Below, piece by piece: positions 1 through 6,738 of a stretch of 6,834 nucleotides of DNA. The position numbers and the translations under genes were made by a program. Source of the stretch: Bacteroidota bacterium (GTDB taxonomy: Bacteria > Bacteroidota > Bacteroidia > Flavobacteriales_D > Crocinitomicaceae). Location: positions 1 through 6,834 of the forward strand of contig JAJRQP010000059.1 in assembly GCA_024280195.1 (NCBI GenBank). The letters are read 5' to 3'. The first letter of the stretch is position 1, and each line of letters opens with the position of its first letter. The notes under the pieces were generated by a model. It was given only the letters and a program-made list of their open reading frames with translations. It did not search any database and was not told the DNA's origin.

Positions 1-447
1 ATTAATGAATTAGGAGGAGGATTTAAATCACCTGTTAAAGCAATGCAAATTGGTGGACCTCTCGGCGGTGTTGTACCAATGAGTAAAATAGATGGTTTAA
101 CCATTGATTTTGAGTCCTTTGCAAACAATGGATTCTTATTAGGACATGCCTCCATCATTTGCATTCCAGAAGATTTCCCAATGATGAATTTCATTGAGCA
201 TCTTTTTGATTTTGCTTCTTACGAGAGTTGCGGAAAGTGTTTCCCTTGCCGACTGGGAACTAAAAGAGTACACGAATTGGCATTCAAAGCGTTGAATTCT
301 GATTACAAAATTGATAAAGAATTATTCTATGATTTATTAACAACCTTAGAACAAGGTTCATTGTGTGCACATGGTGGAGGAATCCCTCTTCCTGTTAAAA
401 ATGCATTGACCTATTTTGAGAACGAATTGAATCCATATTTTAACTAG
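1..447 (+). CDS. NuoF-like FMN/4Fe-4S diaphorase subunit, probable NAD-dependent formate dehydrogenase beta subunit (5' truncated by window)
   Basis: The reading frame is open from base 1 to the TAG at 445-447, so the true start lies upstream; the internal ATG at 43 is not the start. The visible 148 codons are the C-terminal part of the NuoF/HoxF/FdsB family. They include the QIGGPLGGVVP segment (43-75) and the [4Fe-4S] site ESCGKCFPCR, with cysteine codons at 229, 238 and 247 and the fourth at 364 in SLCAHGGG. Family knowledge: the missing N-terminal part binds FMN and NAD(H), and this cluster relays electrons between the FMN and the Fe-S chain of the partner subunit. The ESCGKC-PCRxGT form is more like formate dehydrogenases and NAD-reducing hydrogenases than respiratory complex I, which usually reads ESCGWCTPCR. 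The molybdopterin subunit gene 2.4 kb downstream makes formate dehydrogenase beta the best reading. A NuoE-like gamma subunit is expected upstream. The stop overlaps the next gene's GTG by one base. Confidence 0.9.
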   Translation: MNELGGGFKSPVKAMQIGGPLGGVVPMSKIDGLTIDFESFANNGFLLGHASIICIPEDFPMMNFIEHLFDFASYESCGKCFPCRLGTKRVHELAFKALNSDYKIDKELFYDLLTTLEQGSLCAHGGGIPLPVKNALTYFENELNPYFN

Positions 448-1670
448 TGAGTTTTTGGACACCAAATATTAAGTCGGATGACTACCTTGAACAAGGTCGG
501 TTTTTGCTTGCGTGGCGACTTTCCATTATTACGGGAGTCCTAGTTGCTTTATTAACCATTAATTTTCGCTTTTCGACATTGCACTTAATTACTTACTTTA
601 TCTGCTTTCTTTTGACAGTGTTTTGTGTGATAATTCTTCACTACACCAAGAAGAGTAAGTTCGTCTTCATTTTCTCATCTGTTGCAGGGACAATTATCGT
701 TAGTATTAATTTAATTACCCTCAATGAGCTGTATCAAGCAGCAAATATTATTTGGAAAGTGTATATCATCACGATTACATTTTTCGGGTTGGGTAAAAAG
801 TGGGGAATAGGTATATTGCTATTAAACTTGGGTAGCTTAATCTATTATTCTTTGATTCAAGTAAATGTTAACTTACAAAGTATTGAACCGTTAAATGAGT
901 TTGGGAAAATTTCTTTAGCCATAGAATTAACAGTTGTAACACTGTTAATTGCTTATGTAATTTATCAATTTACTACCATCAATAGTTTATCTTATAATAA
1001 GCTGCTTGTTGCGAATACAGTGTTGCTGGAAAGAAACAACACCATTGAATCTCAAAATGAAGAAAAAACGACACTGGTAAAAGAAATACATCACCGAGTA
1101 AAAAACAATTTGCAGATTATAATCAGTCTTCTTCGTCTTCAAAAAAACGAGCTAAAATCCGAAGAAGCAAAGAAGCAATTTTCTCAGGCAATCAATCGAA
1201 TAATGGTTATGTCATTGATTCATAGGAAGCTATACCAAGAAGAAGAGTTAGCAAAAGTGAAGATAGCTTCTTATTTAAAAGAATTATCCGACGACATTAA
1301 ATCACTATCAGATGTTGGTTTTAAGACGAAAATTTCCATTGTTTCTAACATTGATAAAGTGGGACTAAAAACAATTGTTCCTCTTGGATTACTGATAAAT
1401 GAGCTGGTTTCTAACTCTATAAAACATGCATTTGAAAACGGTGAAAAGAATATGATTTTCATTGAAATCACTCCTTCAAGTGAAGATTATTTTAACTTAA
1501 CTTATTCTGACAGCGGAAGTTGGAAAGAGCCTAAAAAAGACAGTTCTTCTTTTGGATTAGAATTAATAAAAATTCTTTCGGAACAATTAGATGGTGAATT
1601 TGAAAGAATTAGCGATTCAAAAGGAACTAAATATGAGTTTTTATTAAAAAATATTGAAATGAACTCATGA
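447..1670 (+). CDS. Six-helix membrane sensor histidine kinase, HisKA_2 family (first of tandem pair)
   Basis: This 407-aa orphan sensor kinase has about six predicted transmembrane helices (approximately 25-43, 46-65, 72-92, 99-116, 119-138, 155-175) joined by very short loops, so there is no sizeable periplasmic domain. A helical linker (about 180-212) leads to the HisKA_2 dimerisation/phosphoacceptor box EIHHRVKNNLQ. By alignment with HWE-type kinases the acceptor is probably His216, the second of the HH pair. The HATPase_c domain shows the N box LGLLINELVSNSIKHAF (Asn318, Asn323), a G1-like DSG (355-357) and a G2-like SFGLEL (368-373). No receiver domain is present. The start is a GTG sharing its G with the upstream TAG. 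It is supported because the product then begins MSFWTP, exactly like the next gene, and because the two proteins align end to end. It is likely translationally coupled to the diaphorase subunit. The ligand is unknown; sensing of redox or metabolic state linked to formate oxidation is only inference from context. Confidence 0.9.
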   Translation: MSFWTPNIKSDDYLEQGRFLLAWRLSIITGVLVALLTINFRFSTLHLITYFICFLLTVFCVIILHYTKKSKFVFIFSSVAGTIIVSINLITLNELYQAANIIWKVYIITITFFGLGKKWGIGILLLNLGSLIYYSLIQVNVNLQSIEPLNEFGKISLAIELTVVTLLIAYVIYQFTTINSLSYNKLLVANTVLLERNNTIESQNEEKTTLVKEIHHRVKNNLQIIISLLRLQKNELKSEEAKKQFSQAINRIMVMSLIHRKLYQEEELAKVKIASYLKELSDDIKSLSDVGFKTKISIVSNIDKVGLKTIVPLGLLINELVSNSIKHAFENGEKNMIFIEITPSSEDYFNLTYSDSGSWKEPKKDSSSFGLELIKILSEQLDGEFERISDSKGTKYEFLLKNIEMNS

Positions 1671-2890
1671 GTTTTTGGACACCACATATAGACTCACCTG
1701 ACTTTCTTGAAAAAGGGAAGTTTATTCTAGCCTGGAGGTTAACGATCCTTTTTTGCTTTGTGTTTTTAACATTGGCGATCGTTTTTTCTGTTGGAACTCA
1801 TAAAGAATTATGGATTTACATTCTCTGTACAATCGTCGCAATTGGTTCATTGTTTTATCTAAAACGCACCAAAAAATCGCTGCCTATTTATTGGTTTCTT
1901 TCAATTGTTGGGACAATAATCGCAGGGTTTACTCTTAATGCTTACCCCCACTTAATACATTATGGAGATTTATTCTGGATGATTTTGATTATTTCTTTTT
2001 CTTTTTTTGGGCTTGGAATAAGGGTAGGAATTCTCTTTTTATTTCTCAATTTAACATCAATTATTTTTTACATAACGACTAATTTAAACACAAATATTCT
2101 TCAACTAAAACCGCTAAATTTAGAAACAAAATTTGCGCTAATTGTAGAATTAAGTATTGCTGTAATTTGTATTGGGTATGTCATCTATCAATTTGTTTCT
2201 ATTCACAAACAAGCTTATTCACAACTATTCATTGCCAATAATAAGCTCCTTGATAGAAATGCAATTATTGAAGAACAAAATGAAGAAAAGACAACCTTGG
2301 TTAAAGAAATCCATCATCGTGTAAAAAACAATCTTCAGATAATAGTTAGTTTGTTGAGGTTGCAAAAAAGTGAAATTAAATCAAAAGAAGCAAAGGAACA
2401 ATTTTCTCAGGCAATCAATCGAATAATGGTTATGTCTTTAATTCATAGAAAGCTGTATCAGGAAAACGAATTAGCAAAAGTGAAGATAGCATCTTACCTA
2501 CAAGAACTTTCAGAGGATATTAAATCCTTATCCGATACTGGTTTTAGAACTAAAATAAACGTTCATTCTGAAATTGAAAAAGTAGGATTAAAAACAATCG
2601 TTCCTCTTGGGTTACTGATCAATGAACTTGTTTCTAATTCAATAAAACATGCTTTTAGTGAAATTACAAGTGGTGAAATCCAAATTCAAATCACCCAACT
2701 TAGCGAAGATGATTTTAATTTAACGTACCTTGACAATGGTCAATGGTCCGAACCTAAAAACACAACAACTTTTGGGTTGGAATTAATTCAAATTCTCGCC
2801 GAGCAGTTGGATGGGGAAGTAAAACGAGAATCAAGTAAAAAAGGTACGCTTTATACCTTTAAGCTTAAAAATATTGACATAGAAAAATAG
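1667..2890 (+). CDS. Six-helix membrane sensor histidine kinase, HisKA_2 family (second of tandem pair)
   Basis: This is a paralogue of the preceding kinase, also 407 aa, starting at an ATG that overlaps the upstream TGA (ATGA, 4 nt), so translational coupling is likely. It has the same order of parts: MSFWTP N-terminus, about six membrane helices (to about residue 176), helical linker, EIHHRVKNNLQ box (probable acceptor His217), N box with Asn319 and Asn324, DNG G1-like motif (356-358) and TFGLEL G2-like motif (368-373). By hand count, about 116 of 134 residues are identical from the linker through the N box. The membrane half is clearly more diverged, apart from the first ~27 residues (MSFWTP, LAWRL) and patches such as TKKS, FFGLG and YVIYQF. 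One-residue indels, one in the membrane half and one in the ATP-lid region, cancel to leave equal lengths. No receiver domain and no neighbouring response regulator are visible. The simplest reading is a tandem duplication followed by sensor divergence, giving two inputs to a common output or a heterodimer. Confidence 0.9.
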   Translation: MSFWTPHIDSPDFLEKGKFILAWRLTILFCFVFLTLAIVFSVGTHKELWIYILCTIVAIGSLFYLKRTKKSLPIYWFLSIVGTIIAGFTLNAYPHLIHYGDLFWMILIISFSFFGLGIRVGILFLFLNLTSIIFYITTNLNTNILQLKPLNLETKFALIVELSIAVICIGYVIYQFVSIHKQAYSQLFIANNKLLDRNAIIEEQNEEKTTLVKEIHHRVKNNLQIIVSLLRLQKSEIKSKEAKEQFSQAINRIMVMSLIHRKLYQENELAKVKIASYLQELSEDIKSLSDTGFRTKINVHSEIEKVGLKTIVPLGLLINELVSNSIKHAFSEITSGEIQIQITQLSEDDFNLTYLDNGQWSEPKNTTTFGLELIQILAEQLDGEVKRESSKKGTLYTFKLKNIDIEK

Positions 2891-2894
2891 TGTT

Positions 2895-5627
2895 ATGAGT
2901 AAAATAGCCTACATAGATAATGAGCCTTTTGAGATTAAAGATGGGGAAACAATGCTTTCTTTTATCAAAAGATACAAAGATGAAAACTTAGTACCAACAC
3001 TTTGCGACGCGCCGAACTTAGATCCTTTTGGTTCTTGTAGAGTGTGCAGCGTAGATGTTGCACTAGAAGAAAATGGCAAAGCTAAAACAATGGCATCTTG
3101 TCATTCTCCAGTGGCAGAAGGTCAATACATTTATCCTGGTTCAGCTTCGGTTAAAAAACTGAGAAAGAATATTATAGAACTTGTTCTTACAGACCACCCT
3201 CTGGATTGTTTAACCTGTGAAGTGAATGGAAATTGTGAATTGCAAACAGTTGCTGCACAAGTTGGAATCAGAGAGGTTCGATATCCGAAAGGAGATAATC
3301 ACCTAGACAGAACCAAAGATTTAAGTCATCCATACATGACTTCTGACTTGTCAAAATGCATCAATTGTTATCGCTGTATTAGAGCTTGCGATGAGGTACA
3401 AGGTTCATTGGTATTAAGTATGTCTGGTCGTGGATTTGATTCTAAAATAATTAAAGATGGTGACTTATCATTTATGGATTCTGACTGCGTAAGTTGTGGT
3501 GCTTGCTCTCAGGCGTGTCCGACATCGGCAATTTCAGATATTTTTCAATCGAAATCTATCAAAGCAACGGATACAACAAGAACCATTTGCACCTATTGTG
3601 GAGTTGGTTGCAACCTCGAAGTTTCGACAAGCAACGGAGAAATTTTAAGTATTCAAGCTCCTTATGATGCAGAAGTAAACCAAGGACATACTTGCTTGAA
3701 AGGTCGTTATGCTTTCAAATTCTACAATCATCCTGAACGATTAAATTCTCCAATGATTAAACGAAATGGAGAATTTGAAAAAGTAAGTTGGGAAGAAGTT
3801 TATTCTCACATTGCTGATAAGATTAACGAAGTTAAAGCTACAGATGGACCTGATTTCATTGCTGGAATTTCTTCTTCTAGATGTACCAATGAAGAGAATT
3901 ACCTCATGCAAAAACTATTGCGTGTTGCTGTAGGCACTAATAACATTGATGGGTGTGCAAGGGTGTGTCATTCTCCAACAGCCTTAGGAATGCAACGAAC
4001 TTTTGGAACGGGTGCGGCAACCAATTCTATCGATGATTTAAAAGACACGAATTGCATCATGGTTATTGGAGCAAATCCAACCGATGCTCACCCTGTAACT
4101 GGAGTAAAATTGAAACAATTTGCCATGAAGGGCGGTACAACAATCGTCATTGATCCTCGTAAAACAGAGATGGCGAAATATGCGACGCATCACTTAGCAT
4201 TGCGACCAGGGACAAACGTTGCAGTTCTTAATATGATGATGTATTATATTATTTCTGAAGATTTAGTAGATACATCATTTGTAGAAAATAGAACAGAGGG
4301 TTTTGATTCTTTTAAGAAAGAAATTTTAGCCATCGATTTAACAAAACTAGAGCAAGTTTCTGGATTGAAAAGAGAAGATGTTCGCGCTGCAGCAATGGCT
4401 TATGCTTCTGCTCCAAATGCAATGTCTTTTCATGGCTTGGGAGTTACAGAGCATTCTCAAGGAACGTTTACGGTAATGCAAATTGCTGATCTTGCCCTTT
4501 TAACAGGAAATATAGGAAGACGTGGTGTTGGTGTAAATCCGCTTCGTGGACAAAACAATGTGCAAGGTTCTGCAGATATGGGAGTCCAACCTCATCAAGG
4601 TGCTGGTTATTTAGACATTACTAAACCAGAGGTTAACAAAAAATACAACGAATTTTACGGAGTTACTGTTCCGAGTAATATTGGGTACAAGATTCCAGAA
4701 ATGTTTGACGCAGCTCTTGCTGGTAAACTAAAAGTTGCGTGGATTATAGGAGAAGACGTAGTTCAAACCGATCCAAACACGAAAAAAGTAATCAAAGCAT
4801 TGGAAGCAACAGATATGGTAATTGTGCAAGAATTATTCATGACTGAGACGGCTAAACATGCAGATGTTATTCTTCCAGGAGCTTCATTTTTAGAGAAAGA
4901 AGGAACTTTTACGAATGGAGAACGAAGGGTTCAAAGGGTAAATCAAGTTGTAGAACCAATTGAAGGTACAAAGGTTGATGGTCAAATATTAGTGGATATG
5001 CTGAATAAATTAGGCTACCAACAAGATGACTATACAGCGAAAGGAATGTTAGAAGAAATTTCTCAAATTGTGCCTTTCTTCGCAGGAATTACTTGGGAGA
5101 ATTTAGGCAAAAACGGGTTACAGTGGCCAGTTGCTCCTGGTGGAAAAGATACACAGATTTTGCATTTGACAGAATTTAAAAGAGGCAAAGGCGCATTTGA
5201 ATTTAATGCTTGGAGAGAAACAGAAGAGCTGGTTGCACACGCTGATAAATTCCCTTACATACTCACAACCAACAGAGAATTAGAGCATTACAATTGCGGA
5301 GCAATGACTCGAAGAACAGGCAATGTTGAAATTTTAAAGGATGATTACTTACTTATCAATCCTGAGGATGCTGCAGAAAATGGCATCAATGAAGGCGACT
5401 ATGTTTGCATAGAATCACCAAGGGGAAAGGTGGATGTGAAAGCAAAAATCACTACAGATGTAAAATCAGGAGTGGTAAGTACAACTTTCCATTTCCCTGA
5501 AATTATGATTAATAATATTACGGGAGATGTGCACGATTCTGAAGCAATGTGTCCAGAATATAAAGTGGTTGCAGTGAGAATTAGAAAGAGCAAAGGGAAG
5601 TTTAAGCAAATGGCTGAGGTTAATTAA
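2895..5627 (+). CDS. fdhA: NAD-linked formate dehydrogenase, molybdopterin catalytic (alpha) subunit with NuoG-like N-terminus, Cys form
   Basis: This 910-aa cytoplasmic subunit (no signal or Tat peptide) should oxidise formate to CO2 at a bis-pterin Mo (or W) centre. Visible cofactor sites, in order: [2Fe-2S] Cys37/48/51/69; NuoG-type His101-Cys105-Cys108-Cys114; two ferredoxin-type [4Fe-4S] clusters from Cys155/158/161/165 and Cys198/201/204/208; and the Mo-proximal [4Fe-4S] Cys232/235/239/267. The active-site segment GCARVCHSP gives Cys358 (TGT at 3966-3968) as Mo ligand followed by His359. There is no in-frame TGA, so it is not a selenoprotein. The FDH-like RGQNNVQGSADMG motif starts near residue 551, and the C-terminal molybdopterin-binding domain spans about 790-900. 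The fused Fe-S N-terminus together with the NuoF-like subunit matches the soluble FdsABG-type architecture (FdsA is about 950 aa). An alternative is an electron-bifurcating or hydrogenase-coupled FDH, which cannot be excluded without the upstream genes. The ATG lies 4 nt after the kinase stop, without a Shine-Dalgarno sequence. Confidence 0.92.
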   Translation: MSKIAYIDNEPFEIKDGETMLSFIKRYKDENLVPTLCDAPNLDPFGSCRVCSVDVALEENGKAKTMASCHSPVAEGQYIYPGSASVKKLRKNIIELVLTDHPLDCLTCEVNGNCELQTVAAQVGIREVRYPKGDNHLDRTKDLSHPYMTSDLSKCINCYRCIRACDEVQGSLVLSMSGRGFDSKIIKDGDLSFMDSDCVSCGACSQACPTSAISDIFQSKSIKATDTTRTICTYCGVGCNLEVSTSNGEILSIQAPYDAEVNQGHTCLKGRYAFKFYNHPERLNSPMIKRNGEFEKVSWEEVYSHIADKINEVKATDGPDFIAGISSSRCTNEENYLMQKLLRVAVGTNNIDGCARVCHSPTALGMQRTFGTGAATNSIDDLKDTNCIMVIGANPTDAHPVTGVKLKQFAMKGGTTIVIDPRKTEMAKYATHHLALRPGTNVAVLNMMMYYIISEDLVDTSFVENRTEGFDSFKKEILAIDLTKLEQVSGLKREDVRAAAMAYASAPNAMSFHGLGVTEHSQGTFTVMQIADLALLTGNIGRRGVGVNPLRGQNNVQGSADMGVQPHQGAGYLDITKPEVNKKYNEFYGVTVPSNIGYKIPEMFDAALAGKLKVAWIIGEDVVQTDPNTKKVIKALEATDMVIVQELFMTETAKHADVILPGASFLEKEGTFTNGERRVQRVNQVVEPIEGTKVDGQILVDMLNKLGYQQDDYTAKGMLEEISQIVPFFAGITWENLGKNGLQWPVAPGGKDTQILHLTEFKRGKGAFEFNAWRETEELVAHADKFPYILTTNRELEHYNCGAMTRRTGNVEILKDDYLLINPEDAAENGINEGDYVCIESPRGKVDVKAKITTDVKSGVVSTTFHFPEIMINNITGDVHDSEAMCPEYKVVAVRIRKSKGKFKQMAEVN

Positions 5628-5645
5628 GATTATTAATTTTGTAAT

Positions 5646-6221
5646 ATGTTTACAGGAATCATAGAACAACTTGGAGTTGTAAAAGCGATAAAGAAAGAAG
5701 GGGAGAATATTCACTTTACCTTGGAAGCAGATTTTACGCAAGAATTAAAAATTGACCAAAGTGTAGCGCACAATGGTTGCTGTTTGACAGTCGTAAATAT
5801 TAATGGGCAGCAATATACCGTAACGGCTATTCAAGAGACATTGAATAAAACGAATCTTGCTACTTGGAAAGTTGGAACAAAGGTTAACCTAGAACGTTGC
5901 ATGATTATGAATGGCCGATTAGACGGGCATATCGTTCAAGGACATGTGGACACAACAGCAACTTGCATGGGTAAAGAAAATCAAGATGGCAGTTGGAAAT
6001 TTACCTTTGAGTATAATAGCAATGATGTAACGGTTGAGAAAGGTTCAGTAACCATCAATGGCACAAGTTTAACGGTGGTTGATTCAAAAGAAAAACAATT
6101 CTCTGTTCATATTATTCCTTACACATATGAGTTCACCAACTTTCATCAAATAGAAGTTGGGAGTACTGTCAATTTAGAGTTTGATATTATTGGGAAGTAC
6201 GTTGCTAAAATGATGAGGTAG
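5646..6221 (+). CDS. ribE: Riboflavin synthase (alpha chain)
   Basis: Catalyses dismutation of two 6,7-dimethyl-8-ribityllumazine molecules to riboflavin plus the pyrimidinedione, the last step of riboflavin synthesis; soluble homotrimer in the family. At 191 aa it is slightly shorter than typical (about 200-215). The signature N-terminus MFTGIIE fixes the start. Two lumazine-binding barrels are visible: residues 1-~95 with HNGCCLTV (42-49), and ~98-191 with the matching INGTSLTV (137-144). The linking motif GHIVQGHVD (94-102) is typical of the family. The usual IPHT segment reads IPYT (157-160). The gene sits 18 nt after the formate dehydrogenase stop and is probably co-transcribed. Flavin supply for the FMN-dependent diaphorase subunit is a plausible but unproven link. 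In Bacteroidota this enzyme may be named RibE or RibC depending on convention. Confidence 0.95.
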   Translation: MFTGIIEQLGVVKAIKKEGENIHFTLEADFTQELKIDQSVAHNGCCLTVVNINGQQYTVTAIQETLNKTNLATWKVGTKVNLERCMIMNGRLDGHIVQGHVDTTATCMGKENQDGSWKFTFEYNSNDVTVEKGSVTINGTSLTVVDSKEKQFSVHIIPYTYEFTNFHQIEVGSTVNLEFDIIGKYVAKMMR

Positions 6222-6226
6222 AATGT

Positions 6227-6255
6227 GGCTTTATATCTGTTTTTTAAAGAAAGCC
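6227..6255. terminator. Weak inverted repeat at the convergent gene junction, possible terminator
   Basis: GGCTTT (6227-6232) and AAAGCC (6250-6255) can form a 6-bp stem around a 17-nt loop containing a T6 run. It lies just past the riboflavin synthase stop and overlaps the 3' end of the convergent minus-strand gene. Neither arm is followed by a proper U-tract on either strand, so intrinsic termination is doubtful. It is listed because no better candidate exists at this tail-to-tail junction. Confidence 0.2.
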
Positions 6256-6611
6256 TTAAAACTTTTCGAAATAGAAAAATGATAAATAGCCATTGAGTAA
6301 ACAAATATCATTACAAATAAAGGGACTTTGTTAATAATTGATTGTTCTAATGTTACTGCCGCAACAATTGCTCCCACTACAGCAATAGAAAGTAAAATTA
6401 AAAGAATGATTTTCGCCCAATTTTTCCCCTTGTAAACTGCAAATAAAACACCTGCTGTTAAAAAAAATCTAATTATTTGCTGGCCTAACTTTTTGGTTTC
6501 TAAATCAGGTCTTATTGAGTGGTAGAAATAAATAGTATGAATAGAAACTAAAAGGATACTAATAGATATAAGTATTGTTCTCTTTTTCCCTGTATTTTCT
6601 AATTGATTCAT
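6231..6611 (-). CDS. Small four-helix integral membrane protein, unknown function
   Basis: A 126-aa protein with an ATG complementary to 6609-6611 and a TAA at 6231-6233. I do not recognise a family. Four hydrophobic segments are visible: about residues 11-30 (ISISILLVSIHTIYFYH region), 46-60 (IRFFLTAGVLFAVYK), 64-90 (very hydrophobic, AKIILLILLSIAVVGAIVAA) and 95-113 (VPLFVMIFVYSMAIYHF). The loops are short, and the N-terminus and the C-terminus (SKSFKAFFKKQI) are lysine-rich, which predicts both ends cytoplasmic under the positive-inside rule. It is convergent with riboflavin synthase (9 nt between stops) and therefore not part of that operon. Just before the start the minus strand is A-rich (AAAAGAAGAAA), as is common in Bacteroidota. 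The hydrophobic pattern and sensible start make a real gene likely, but no function can be assigned. Confidence 0.7.
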   Translation of the reverse strand: MNQLENTGKKRTILISISILLVSIHTIYFYHSIRPDLETKKLGQQIIRFFLTAGVLFAVYKGKNWAKIILLILLSIAVVGAIVAAVTLEQSIINKVPLFVMIFVYSMAIYHFSISKSFKAFFKKQI

Positions 6612-6738
6612 TTTCTTCTTTTACTTTAGCTAAAATAGCAAAAAAAACGTGAAGGTACCCCAACAATCCTTAACCTAATCATAACAAATCCCTAACCTCC
6701 TTTTGCTTACACATGACCTAACTTTGCTTAAAAAAGGA
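6612..6738. other. Divergent intergenic region with CCTAAC-like repeats and a small palindrome
   Basis: These 127 bp separate the minus-strand membrane-protein gene from the plus-strand gene at the right edge, so they should hold promoters for both. Visible items are a perfect 10-bp palindrome TTTAGCTAAA (6625-6634), an A8 run (6640-6647), and three short C/A-rich repeats of the form CCTAA(C/T): 6673-6679 (ACCTAAT), 6690-6697 (CCCTAACC) and 6716-6722 (ACCTAAC), spaced roughly 18 and 25 bp apart. A plus-strand -7-like box overlaps the last repeat. No clear TAnnTTTG was found on the minus strand for the membrane-protein gene. No RNA gene is evident. Confidence 0.5.
6719..6726 (+). promoter_or_regulatory. 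Bacteroidota-type -7 promoter box (TAACTTTG)
   Basis: TAACTTTG is a perfect match to the Bacteroidota -7 consensus TAnnTTTG, 12 bp before the ATG at 6739. A TTTG occurs upstream at 6702-6705, but its 13-nt spacing to the -7 box is shorter than the usual ~17-23 nt for the -33 element, so the -33 match is poor. If active, transcription would start around 6731-6734, leaving only about 5-8 nt of leader before the downstream ATG. Confidence 0.45.

Noticed and set aside
43..45. ATG at 43 as the start of the first gene
   Set aside because: The frame is open to base 1 and the residues before it (INELGGGFKSPVKA) continue NuoF-like sequence, so the gene is truncated by the window edge and not short.
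1271..1471. Minus-strand open frame opposite the first kinase
   Set aside because: It lies wholly inside a strongly supported HATPase gene, has no promoter or family resemblance, and is a shadow frame. The same applies to 1502-1687 on the minus strand.
447..2890. Tandem kinases as one gene split by a frameshift or as a pseudogene
   Set aside because: Both copies are full length with their own start, stop and complete H, N and G motifs.
3966..3968. Possible selenocysteine at the formate dehydrogenase active site
   Set aside because: The codon is TGT (Cys358), not TGA, and the frame is uninterrupted.
5634..5641. TAATTTTG matching the TAnnTTTG -7 consensus before ribE
   Set aside because: It ends 4 bp before the ribE ATG, so transcription would begin at or inside the start codon, and no -33 element is seen. 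AT-rich gaps produce such matches by chance.
5399..5741. Two minus-strand open frames opposite the end of the formate dehydrogenase gene and the start of ribE
   Set aside because: They overlap well-supported coding sequence, have no recognisable domains, and are shadow frames.
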